Of a stretch of 38,358 nucleotides of DNA, positions 27,453-34,678 are shown piece by piece (position 1 is the first letter of the stretch; every line of letters begins with the position of its first letter). This DNA is from an uncultured Desulfuromonadales bacterium (lineage in GTDB: Bacteria > Desulfobacterota > Desulfuromonadia > Desulfuromonadales > Geopsychrobacteraceae). Location of the stretch: contig CALZHR010000132.1 of assembly GCA_945787335.1 (NCBI GenBank), forward strand, positions 1 through 38,358, given 5' to 3'. The notes under the pieces were generated by a model that saw only the letters and a program-made list of their open reading frames with translations, did no database searches and was not told where the DNA came from. The position numbers and the translations under genes are program-made.

Positions 27453-28253
27453 TCAGACAGCCAGGCCATCAAGCCGCTTAACAGTAATTTTCATTTGCGA
27501 TAATATATCTCCGGCGCCGAACTGATGGAAGATCGAAACATCGGCCGCGTCGCGCCCGTAGGCGATCGCCACCCGCCCCCCCCGCATCTCGTATTGAGTT
27601 GGATCAAAGCTGTACCAGCGTCCGCCGACATAGGCCTCGAACCAGGCGTGCAGGTCCATCGGCTCCAGTTCGAAAAGGTACCCGACCACCAGCCGGGCGG
27701 GGATGCTGATGCTGCGACAGAGGGCGATCCCCAGCTGCGCCAGGTCGCGGCAGACCCCTTCGCCGCGTGAGTTGACCTCACTGGCGGAGACCGGGACCAT
27801 GCTGGAGCCGGGGGTGAAGCGGATGGAATTGCGCACCCAGCGGTCGATCATGGCGACCTGGTCATAGCCGAGCCGAGCCCCTGCGGTGATCTCGCTGGCC
27901 AGCTCGCCAAACCGGTCTGATTCGCAATAGCGGCTGGGCAGCAGAAAGGCCAGTACCGAATCCGGGAGATTCTGGACATCGATAAAACCGGCTCCAGGTG
28001 CTGTGTCCATGGTCGCTGCTGTGACGACCTCGGCCGCGGTGTGAATGGAAAAACTCCCTCGCGGCGCGACCAGGCGCTGGCAGAGGTTTCCGTAGCTGTC
28101 GGTATGCTCCAACGTCGGGACGTAGGGCGAAATCAGGTAGGATTCGCGCTCGACCCACTGCTGGCCGCCGCTGCGCGGTCGCAACATCAGGATCAACGGG
28201 AGCGGTGTCTCGACCTCGAAATCGAGCTGGCATGTCGCTTCAAGTCGCATCAT
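27453..28253 (-). CDS. Transglutaminase-fold protein, cluster copy 3
   Basis: A 266-residue protein with an N-terminal beta domain (LEATCQLDFEVETPLPLILM) and a transglutaminase-like core. The triad is Cys168 (EGVCRDLAQLGIALCRSI), His202 (MDLHAWFEAYVGG) and Asp217 (WYSFDPTQ). The C-terminus has the family segment AIAYGRDAADVSIF. No signal peptide is seen. It differs clearly from the copy at 20449-21339 and from the domain fused to DUF2126, so the cluster has three diverged versions rather than recent duplicates. Start choice is uncertain: ATG at 28253 and at 28250 both lack a strong ribosome-binding site. It lies 139 bp before the DUF2126 gene on the same strand. Confidence 0.9.
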   Translation of the reverse strand: MMRLEATCQLDFEVETPLPLILMLRPRSGGQQWVERESYLISPYVPTLEHTDSYGNLCQRLVAPRGSFSIHTAAEVVTAATMDTAPGAGFIDVQNLPDSVLAFLLPSRYCESDRFGELASEITAGARLGYDQVAMIDRWVRNSIRFTPGSSMVPVSASEVNSRGEGVCRDLAQLGIALCRSISIPARLVVGYLFELEPMDLHAWFEAYVGGRWYSFDPTQYEMRGGRVAIAYGRDAADVSIFHQFGAGDILSQMKITVKRLDGLAV

Positions 28254-28404
28254 AAACTAAATGCTGACACCAGTTCATCCGAATTACAACTGCAATGTGC
28301 GAATTACCCGGTTGGAGGGCAGGTCGCTCGACTCCTCAATCGATTCTGCACGATATATCGGCGCTTGGCATTACTGTGCAGGTTGCTCGGCTTGGGGTTG
28401 GTAA

Positions 28405-28935
28405 TCAGCTTGCGCGGCGCGGCAGCTGATAGAACCATACCTGCCCCCCGCCGCCGCCGCTGAACGGGTCGCCACCGTCGCCATCCTCGCGGGTGATCCC
28501 CTCATAGCCGAATGAGATCGCTTTCGCGCCCGGGGGAACCTGCAGCTGTTTAGCGAAGCTGATGGAATCATCTGCCGAGGTATGCTGGGAACCGGAAATT
28601 CTCTCTGTTCTGAGGACTTTTGCTTCGGCGTCGATAAAGAAGAGATACACATCCAGCCGTTCGACGTGTACGGCGTTAATCTGGTGGAAATTGCTGAAGG
28701 TGATCGATCCGTTAATGTCCAGCAGCTGATCCTGCAGGGCCGCTTGATAGTCTAACCGCAGGTCGAAGGTTTCCCAGCGACCCTGCTGGGCAGCATTGTT
28801 TACCAGGGCAGTATTGCTCGGGTTTTGAGAGGTATACCCCTGGTAGAATGATGAGAGGCTTTTGCATCCGGACAACATAAAGATTGCCAGGGCGCAACAG
28901 AACAAACCGGCCGATAGTTTCTTTAAAGTGATCAT
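28405..28935 (-). CDS. Uncharacterised lipoprotein (176 aa)
   Basis: The ATG at 28935 (AAGGATG six bases upstream) starts MITLKKLSAGLFCCALAIFMLSGCKS, a lipoprotein signal with lipobox LSGC (Cys24). A GTG start at 28965 would bury the signal and is rejected. The mature protein is about 150 residues with beta-type segments (ERLDVYLFFIDAEAKVLRTE, KAISFGYEGITRE), a Gly/Asp-rich loop (GDGGDPFSGGGGGQVW) and the end WFYQLPRRAS. I recognise no family. It precedes the transglutaminase/ATP-grasp cluster by 151 bp on the same strand and may be its first gene, but no motif links it to those enzymes. Confidence 0.75.
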   Translation of the reverse strand: MITLKKLSAGLFCCALAIFMLSGCKSLSSFYQGYTSQNPSNTALVNNAAQQGRWETFDLRLDYQAALQDQLLDINGSITFSNFHQINAVHVERLDVYLFFIDAEAKVLRTERISGSQHTSADDSISFAKQLQVPPGAKAISFGYEGITREDGDGGDPFSGGGGGQVWFYQLPRRAS

Positions 28936-28999
28936 TGTACATCCTTTTTCAACGGCCTCCGACACGGTTTATCACTTCATTTTTGTACCTCACCCTTTA

Positions 29000-29005
29000 A
29001 TTATA
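29000..29005 (-). promoter_or_regulatory. Perfect -10 element before the lipoprotein gene
   Basis: On the minus strand TATAAT occupies 29005-29000, about 65 bp before the ATG at 28935. No good -35 is visible at 16-18 bp, so an activator might be needed. It is the best promoter candidate for the lipoprotein and possibly for the cluster after it. Confidence 0.35.
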
Positions 29006-29059
29006 CGCGGAAAAAATCGCTGCGGATAGTCTGCCCGACTAAGATTGCCGGATGGCATG

Positions 29060-29101
29060 AGCAGCAAAGGCCTGCCCATGTCAGGGCAAGCCTTTGCTGC
29101 T
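29060..29101 (-). terminator. Strong hairpin downstream of the quinone oxidoreductase gene
   Basis: Arms AGCAGCAAAGGCCTGCCC (29060-29077) and GGGCAAGCCTTTGCTGCT (29084-29101) enclose a six-base loop. As minus-strand RNA all 18 positions pair, one as G-U; as plus-strand RNA that position is a C-A mismatch. This points to function for the minus transcript coming from the gene ending at 29133. There is no U-tract after the minus-strand hairpin. The T8 run at 29113-29120 lies on the other side and could serve plus-strand transcripts. Confidence 0.55.
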
Positions 29102-29132
29102 GATTTATCTGATTTTTTTTATCTGGTCTGGA

Positions 29133-30125
29133 TCAGGCGTCTGCGATCTTGAGGACGATTTTGCCGAAGTGCTGATCCGCTTCCATCATCTGGTGGGCCG
29201 CCACCACCTGGTCGAGGGGGAAGACCTTTTCGATGATCGGCACGATGCTCCGGTCGGCGAATTTCGGCAGCGCCCGGTTGGTGAATTCGGCGATGATTTC
29301 GCCCTTTTCCACGACCGGACGGCTGCGCAGCACCGAACCGATGATCTGCTGGCGTTTGACCATCATCAAGGCCAGGTTCAGCTCGGCCTTGATCCCGCTG
29401 ATGATGCCGATGATGACCAGCTTGCCGGTGTAGCCGAGGCTGGCCATGTTCGGCTTGAGGTACTTGGCGCCGACATGATCGAGGATGACATCGACCCCTT
29501 TTTTGCTGGTGAAGTCTTTGACGATATCGGTGAAGTCGGGGGTGGTGGTGAAATCGATCACCAGGTCGGCGCCCAGCTTTTTGACCCGCTCGATCTTGTT
29601 CGGGTGGGCGGTGACGATCAGCTTGGCGTTGGGGGTCAGCGCCTTGGCCAGCTGGATCGCCGCGGTGTTGACGCCGCCGCCGCCGCCGTGCAGGATGGCG
29701 GTCTGGCCGTCCTGCAGGTCGCCGATCATGAACACGTTGAGGAAGGCGGTGATGTAGCTCTCGTTGACGCAGGCGGCTTCTTCGAAGCTCATCGATTCGG
29801 GGATCGGCATCAGGTGGTTGGCGTAGGCCACGGCGTACTCGGCATAGCCGCCGCCGCCGACCAGCGCCATCACCCGGTCGCCAACCTTCCAGCCGCTGAC
29901 CTCGCCGCCGACTGCGGCGATGGTGCCGGCCACTTCCAGGCCGAGGACCTCTGAATCGCCCGGCGGGGGCGGATACTTGCCTTCACGCTGGACCAGGTCG
30001 GGGCGGTTGATGCTGGTCGCGACCACCTTGATCAGAACTTCGTTGGTTTTCGGGCTCGGTGTGTCGATTTCACCAAGTTTCATAACCTCGGCGGCACCGA
30101 ATTCCTCCATCAAAACAGCTTTCAT
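29133..30125 (-). CDS. Quinone oxidoreductase-like MDR protein
   Basis: A 330-residue zinc-independent medium-chain dehydrogenase/reductase of the NADPH:quinone oxidoreductase type. The N-terminal GroES-like domain contains NRPDLVQREGKYPPPPG and VLGLEVAGTI. A Rossmann domain follows with the nucleotide-binding loop HGGGGGVNTAAIQLAKAL near 146-163. VILDHVGAKYL and PIIEKVFPLDQVVAAHQMME are typical C-terminal motifs. The catalytic Zn-binding Cys and His of alcohol dehydrogenases are absent, as expected for the quinone reductase (PIG3-like) group. ATG at 30125 has AAGGAGAG five bases upstream. It is divergent from the rubredoxin-type operon and may share regulation with it. Confidence 0.92.
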   Translation of the reverse strand: MKAVLMEEFGAAEVMKLGEIDTPSPKTNEVLIKVVATSINRPDLVQREGKYPPPPGDSEVLGLEVAGTIAAVGGEVSGWKVGDRVMALVGGGGYAEYAVAYANHLMPIPESMSFEEAACVNESYITAFLNVFMIGDLQDGQTAILHGGGGGVNTAAIQLAKALTPNAKLIVTAHPNKIERVKKLGADLVIDFTTTPDFTDIVKDFTSKKGVDVILDHVGAKYLKPNMASLGYTGKLVIIGIISGIKAELNLALMMVKRQQIIGSVLRSRPVVEKGEIIAEFTNRALPKFADRSIVPIIEKVFPLDQVVAAHQMMEADQHFGKIVLKIADA

Positions 30126-30192
30126 TGCTCTCTCCTTGAGGGATAAAGAATCGATTGGAAATAACCTGTACGATTGTTACAATGCGGACTTT

Positions 30193-30233
30193 AAATCATG
30201 AGTATGATTTGATAAAACTGCACCGATTATAGT
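30193..30233 (+). promoter_or_regulatory. Dyad and -10 element before the rubredoxin/sulfite reductase operon
   Basis: AAATCAT-GAGT-ATGATTT (30193-30210) is an 18 bp dyad with 7 bp arms, followed by a TATAGT -10 at 30228-30233. The dyad occupies the -35 region of a transcript starting near 30240, a position used by class II activators. It is not the TGA-N6-TCA pattern of CRP/FNR. A second short palindrome, ATTGTTACAAT, lies at 30173-30183. The intergenic region is shared with the divergent oxidoreductase gene. Confidence 0.4.
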
Positions 30234-30278
30234 GGAAACGCATTGGAATTTGAACTTTTATTCGGGTCGGGGTCAATC

Positions 30279-30905
30279 GTGAAGAAAGTCTGGCGCTGTA
30301 CGGTTTGCGGCTACCTCCACGAAGGGGAGGCACCACCGGAGCTTTGCCCGGTCTGCCATGCCGACGCGAGTAAATTCGAACTTGTGGCAGCCGAAGAAGA
30401 ACAGGAACAGCCCGCCGCGACTCCGGTCGGCCTGCTGGGAGAAATGCTGCAGGGATTTGTCCCGCACGCGGTCTTTGCCCACTTCCCCAACGCTCTGATC
30501 CCCACCAGCATGTTGTTTCTGCTATTGTTCTTATTCGTTGCTCAGGGGTCCTTCGAAACGACCGCCTGGTACCTGTTGATAGTGGCGGCCCTGGCGGTTC
30601 CGCCGACCTTTGCCGCCGGTTTGTACGATTGGAAGAAGCATTACGCGGCCCAGGCCGCGCCGATCTTCATCAAGAAAATTGTTCTGGCCAGCCTGCTTCT
30701 GATGCTCGGGCTGACCGCTGTCCTCTGGCGCTGGTTCGACCCGCAGCTGCTGGCGAAAGGCGGTTGGCCGGCCTGGCTTTTTCTGCTGCTGGTTGCGGCG
30801 ATGCTGGTCTGTGTGACCCTGCTCGGGCATTACGGGGGGGTCCTGGTTTTCGCCAGCAACGGCCACCTGAACTGGAAGAAATCATCTGAAAAGGACGTGA
30901 CATGA
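30279..30905 (+). CDS. Rubredoxin-type domain fused to DUF2231 membrane domain
   Basis: A 208-residue protein from GTG 30279. The N-terminus is a rubredoxin/rubrerythrin-tail domain with CTVCGY and CPVC (Cys 7, 10, 23, 26), expected to bind one iron. After an acidic Glu/Gln linker comes a four-helix membrane domain of the DUF2231 type, with segments at about 75-95, 102-125, 138-160 and 165-190. His residues near the helices (VPHAVFAHFPNAL, DWKKHY, LLGHYGG) could ligate heme; this is inference. The protein probably passes electrons between a soluble partner and the membrane. TTG 30243 is a possible longer start, but the promoter predicts transcription starting near 30240, so GTG 30279 is preferred. 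The stop overlaps the next gene by four bases (ATGA). Confidence 0.8.
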   Translation: MKKVWRCTVCGYLHEGEAPPELCPVCHADASKFELVAAEEEQEQPAATPVGLLGEMLQGFVPHAVFAHFPNALIPTSMLFLLLFLFVAQGSFETTAWYLLIVAALAVPPTFAAGLYDWKKHYAAQAAPIFIKKIVLASLLLMLGLTAVLWRWFDPQLLAKGGWPAWLFLLLVAAMLVCVTLLGHYGGVLVFASNGHLNWKKSSEKDVT

Positions 30906-31567
30906 AACAGGATATCAAGGAGAAGGGAGCCATCATTCAACGGGATCGTCAGACCTACGCGTTGACGCCGCATACGCCGGCGGGGCTGGTCAGCTCCGAC
31001 CAGTTGCGTACGATCGCCGACGTGGCCGACCGCTATCAATTGCAGAAGATCAAGCTGACCAGCGCCCAGCGGATCACCCTGATCGGTTTTACCGAAGAGC
31101 AGATCGACAGCGCCTGGCAGGAGCTGGGTGAGCGGATCGGCCGGGCGACCGGACTCTGTGTGCGCAGCATCAAAATCTGCCCCGGCACCGATTGCTGCAA
31201 GCGGGGGCTGCGCGATTCGGTGCAGGTCGGCCTAGAGCTCGATCGGCGGTTTCACGGCCGCGAGCTGCCCTGGAAGATGAAGCTCGGCGTCTCCGGCTGT
31301 CCGAATGATTGTGCTGAGACCTGCATTAAGGATATCGGCCTGATCGGCACGCCGCGCGGCTGGCACCTGCAGGTCGGCGGCAATGGCGGCAGCCAGCCGC
31401 GTTTGAGCGTCCGGCTGCTGGAGCATATCCCCGATGATGACGAAGCGATTCAGGCGGTCGAGCGACTGCTCGACTGGTTCGCGGCGCAGGGCCGTAAAGC
31501 CCGTTTCGGCCGGCTGCTGGATGAGGTCGGGATCGATGAGATTCGCAAGGTCGCCAGTGGAGACTGA
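30902..31567 (+). CDS. Small siroheme [4Fe-4S] sulfite/nitrite reductase-like protein
   Basis: A 221-residue single-chain sulfite/nitrite reductase-like protein, close in size to the low-molecular-weight assimilatory-type sulfite reductase of sulfate reducers. The siroheme/[4Fe-4S] ligand pattern is complete: C93-X5-C99 in KICPGTDCCKRG and C133-X3-C137 in SGCPNDCAETC. The N-terminal half has the ferredoxin-like substrate domain (LKLTSAQRITLIG-type strand near 50-62). Predicted reaction: six-electron reduction of sulfite to sulfide or nitrite to ammonia, with an unknown electron donor. The start overlaps the stop of the rubredoxin/DUF2231 gene, so that protein is the obvious candidate donor or partner. 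No sulfate activation genes are in the window. Confidence 0.88.
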   Translation: MKQDIKEKGAIIQRDRQTYALTPHTPAGLVSSDQLRTIADVADRYQLQKIKLTSAQRITLIGFTEEQIDSAWQELGERIGRATGLCVRSIKICPGTDCCKRGLRDSVQVGLELDRRFHGRELPWKMKLGVSGCPNDCAETCIKDIGLIGTPRGWHLQVGGNGGSQPRLSVRLLEHIPDDDEAIQAVERLLDWFAAQGRKARFGRLLDEVGIDEIRKVASGD

Positions 31568-31617
31568 CCTTCAGGGATGGGGTCAGAAGGCTGATGTATT
31601 GCAATTATGAATAAAAA

Positions 31618-31646
31618 GTAACAATTCTCGGTAAATTGGGTATAAT
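31618..31646 (+). promoter_or_regulatory. Promoter of the gsp operon
   Basis: GTAACA (31618-31623, 4 of 6 to consensus) and a perfect TATAAT (31641-31646) are 17 bp apart. The leader to the gspC start at 31724 would be about 70 nt. It is the only convincing promoter in this gap, and the following genes are closely spaced, so it likely drives the whole operon. Confidence 0.5.
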
Positions 31647-31723
31647 TATACGTCTTACTCTGCGGGCTGTCTTTCGCACCTGCAGAACATTTTAATTCGC
31701 CGACTGAAGCAGATTGGTCCTCC

Positions 31724-32605
31724 GTGCATATCGATCTTCAGAAATCTCTTAATCTCCTGTTGCTGGTGCTCTCGGTCGGCGCGGGATTGATCGCCGGTGC
31801 CCTGGCCGGGCGGCTGGTCGATCTGTCGCTGGGCAAGGATGCGTTGCTGATCGCCGATCTGCCGGCACCGCAGGCGACCGTCAGGCAGCTGGATGAAGAG
31901 GATTTTCAGGTGATCCTCGAGCGCAACCTGTTCGATTCGCAAGCGGCCGGCCAGGCGATCGCCCGGATCGACCTGTCAGAGGCGCCGGTCAGTGGTCCGG
32001 GGGCGGCACCAAGCCGGCCGGCCGGTGAGTTGGAGCTGCTCGGCACCGTGGTTGCCGGAGAGGATTCCCTGGCCCTGATCCGGGTCGGCCGCAAAGCCGA
32101 AGTTTTCCGCCTTGACGGCGAGCTGGCCCCCGGGGTTGTGCTGATCGAGGTTGCGCGCAGCCAGGTGGTGATTCGCGATCGGGGCGTGCGGCGTGAACTG
32201 GTGCTGAAAAAGCGCAAGGAGCCCGCCGCCAAGGTGGTACGTAACGGGGGGGCGGAAACAGCGCGCGGAATTTCCGCGCTGGGGGAGAACCGCTGGCAGG
32301 TCTCCCGCGGGGCGGCGGAGAATGCCCGCGCCAACCTCAACAGCCTGTTGCGCACGGCGCGGATGATTCCGCAGGTGCAGAACGGCCAGACGATCGGCTT
32401 CAAGCTGGTCGAGATGGAGCGGGGTTCGCTGCTCGAGCAGATCGGGCTGCAGGTCGGCGACCTGATCGTCGAGATCAATCAGGTGGCCCTGAACAGTCCG
32501 GAGAAAGCGCTGCAGATTTTTCAGCAGGTGCGTGAAGCGAGTAATATCTCCCTGGGCCTGGTGCGCAACGGCCAGCGGGAGACCTTCGAATATTATTTCG
32601 AATAG
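31724..32605 (+). CDS. gspC: Type II secretion protein GspC
   Basis: A 293-residue inner-membrane protein that links the inner-membrane platform to the secretin GspD in the type II secretion system. It has a short cytoplasmic N-terminus, one transmembrane segment at about 9-30 (LNLLLLVLSVGAGLIAGAL), the homology region about 60-150 (FQVILERNLFDS, then GELELLGTVVAGEDSLALI), and a C-terminal PDZ-type domain about 200-290 (GFKLVEMERGSLLEQIGLQV, then GDLIVEIN). The PDZ variant is the classical one. The start is GTG at 31724 with only a weak ribosome-binding site. The gene is first in the gsp operon and is followed by gspD after six bases. Confidence 0.88.
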   Translation: MHIDLQKSLNLLLLVLSVGAGLIAGALAGRLVDLSLGKDALLIADLPAPQATVRQLDEEDFQVILERNLFDSQAAGQAIARIDLSEAPVSGPGAAPSRPAGELELLGTVVAGEDSLALIRVGRKAEVFRLDGELAPGVVLIEVARSQVVIRDRGVRRELVLKKRKEPAAKVVRNGGAETARGISALGENRWQVSRGAAENARANLNSLLRTARMIPQVQNGQTIGFKLVEMERGSLLEQIGLQVGDLIVEINQVALNSPEKALQIFQQVREASNISLGLVRNGQRETFEYYFE

Positions 32606-32611
32606 GAGTGG

Positions 32612-34678
32612 ATGGTGATAAGACGAGGTCAGATAAACGTTCTGCTGTCAGCACTGTTGCTGGCGCTGAGCATCTCCACCGTCTGGGCCGCGGAGAAACA
32701 GTCCGCAGCGCAGGATGCCCAGATCACCCTCGATTTTCAGAATGTCGAGCTGGTCGACCTGATCAGTACCATCAGCGAGTTGACCGGGAAGAATTTTGTT
32801 TACGATGAAGGCGTGCGGGGGAAAGTCAGCATCATCTCCCCCAAGCCGGTGACGATCGATGAGGCCTACCGGCTGTTCGGCACTGTGCTGAACGTCAAGG
32901 GTTTCACCATCATTCCATCCGGCAAGGTGCATAAGATCGTTCCGGTGCGCAGCGCCAAGGAAGAGAACCTGCCGATCAGCGACGGGCGCGGCCTCGGTGA
33001 GCAGTTCATCACCCGGATAATCGAGCTGAAGAAGCTCGATGCGGCGGTGGTGGTCGACACCATCCTGCGGCCGCTGATGCCGAAGACCAGCCACGTGGTC
33101 GCCCACGCGCCGACCAACACCGTGGTGCTCACCGACAGCGCGGCGAACATCCGGCGGCTGAGCAGGATTGTCGCCGCCCTTGATCATTCCTGGGACGGCG
33201 AGCGGATGGAAATCCTCCCGCTGCATTATTCGGACGCCGAGGAGACCGCCGCGGTGGTGATGCAGATCCTGGAAGGGGGCGAGGGGGCTGGCCGGGCTGC
33301 GCGTGGCGGACAGCCGCCGACCGGGGCGCGCAAGATTGCTCAGGGGCAGGTGATCGCCTACGGCCGAACCAACAAGCTGATGGTTCTTGGTACCGAGCCG
33401 TTTATCGCCGAGGTCCGCACGCTGGTCGCCCGGATCGACGAAAAGGCCGATGCGACCCGCGCCGGGGTGCATGTCTATTACCTCGAACACGCTGAAGCCG
33501 AAGGGCTGGCCGAAACCATTAACCGGATCCTCAGCGGCGTACGCAAGCCGGCCGCGCCCGGGCAGAAGGAGACCGCCGAAAAGGTCTTCGGCGAGGTGAG
33601 CGTGACCGCCGACAAGCCGACCAACGCCCTGATCGTCAACGCGACGGCAAAGGACTATCTCGGCATCAAGGACCTGATCGGCCAGCTCGATATCAAGCGC
33701 AAACAGGTCTTTGTCGAGGCGCTGATCCTCGAGCTGACCATGGACGCGCTGCTGGAAGTTGGCGCTTCGCTGCAGGGCGGGGCGGAAGTGAATGATGACA
33801 GCATCACCTTCGGCACCAGTAATCTCAATAACCCCCAACTTCAAAATCCTGTAAATCTGCAGGATCTCAGCCCCGGGACTACTGGAACCGTACCCAGCCT
33901 GTTGACCCGGGCGGTCAGCGGGATTCTTCTCGGCGGCTTGTTCAACCCGATCACCACCATCGGCCCAGACGGCAGCACCATCACAGTGCCGGCGCTGTCG
34001 GCGCTGATCCAGCTCTCACAGACCGATACCGATGTTAATGTCCTGTCGGCGCCGCGGCTGTTAACCCTTGATAACCAAGAGGCCGAAATTGTGGTCGGTG
34101 CCAATGTGCCGATTATCACCTCAAGGTCGCGCGACAGCAACAACAACCCGCTTAACTCCATTGAGCGCAAGGACGCCGCGTTGACCCTGCGTTTCACACC
34201 GCAGATCACCGAGGGGAACCTGGTGCGGCTGAAGGTCTATCAGGAGATCACCGATGTCGCGCCGTCGAGCCAGACCGTCGGCACGGTCGACGAGGTCGGC
34301 CCGACCTTTACCACCCGCAAGCTGTCCAATTCGATCGTCGCCCAGGATGGTAAGACGGTGGTCCTGGGAGGGCTGTTCCAGACCATCCGCAACGAGAGAA
34401 ACAGCAAGGTTCCTCTGCTCGGCGACATCCCGATTCTCGGCCATTTGTTCCGCAGCCGAAGCGAGGATGAGCAGAAGACCAGCCTGCTGGTTTTTATCAC
34501 CCCGAGGGTCATTCGCAGCAGTGAGGACCTGGATCGGATTACTCAGGAGAACCGTGAGAATATCAGAATTTTCAACGCGGACGAGCGGGGAAAGAGGTTT
34601 TTCGAGGAGGAGCGGGCAGACGGAAGGGACGAGGATCAACCTGTGTTCGAACCTTTCAATATGGGGGATGACAAGTAA
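32612..34678 (+). CDS. gspD: Type II secretion secretin GspD
   Basis: The outer-membrane secretin pore of the type II system, 688 residues. The signal peptide spans about 1-26 (LLSALLLALSISTVWA). The N0 domain is about 33-105 (ITLDFQNVELVDLISTISEL), and three N1-N3 repeats run to about 370 (THVVAHAPTNTVVLTD-like and VTADKPTNALIVNATA strands). The secretin core follows with VNVLSAPRLLTLDNQEAEI, GANVPIIT and KTVVLGGLFQ, then PLLGDIPILGHLF. A charged C-terminal tail follows. ATG at 32612 is three bases after AGGAG; GTG at 32615 has better spacing (six), so the start may be one codon later. The stop overlaps the gspE start by one base. No pilotin gene is visible. Confidence 0.96.
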   Translation: MVIRRGQINVLLSALLLALSISTVWAAEKQSAAQDAQITLDFQNVELVDLISTISELTGKNFVYDEGVRGKVSIISPKPVTIDEAYRLFGTVLNVKGFTIIPSGKVHKIVPVRSAKEENLPISDGRGLGEQFITRIIELKKLDAAVVVDTILRPLMPKTSHVVAHAPTNTVVLTDSAANIRRLSRIVAALDHSWDGERMEILPLHYSDAEETAAVVMQILEGGEGAGRAARGGQPPTGARKIAQGQVIAYGRTNKLMVLGTEPFIAEVRTLVARIDEKADATRAGVHVYYLEHAEAEGLAETINRILSGVRKPAAPGQKETAEKVFGEVSVTADKPTNALIVNATAKDYLGIKDLIGQLDIKRKQVFVEALILELTMDALLEVGASLQGGAEVNDDSITFGTSNLNNPQLQNPVNLQDLSPGTTGTVPSLLTRAVSGILLGGLFNPITTIGPDGSTITVPALSALIQLSQTDTDVNVLSAPRLLTLDNQEAEIVVGANVPIITSRSRDSNNNPLNSIERKDAALTLRFTPQITEGNLVRLKVYQEITDVAPSSQTVGTVDEVGPTFTTRKLSNSIVAQDGKTVVLGGLFQTIRNERNSKVPLLGDIPILGHLFRSRSEDEQKTSLLVFITPRVIRSSEDLDRITQENRENIRIFNADERGKRFFEEERADGRDEDQPVFEPFNMGDDK

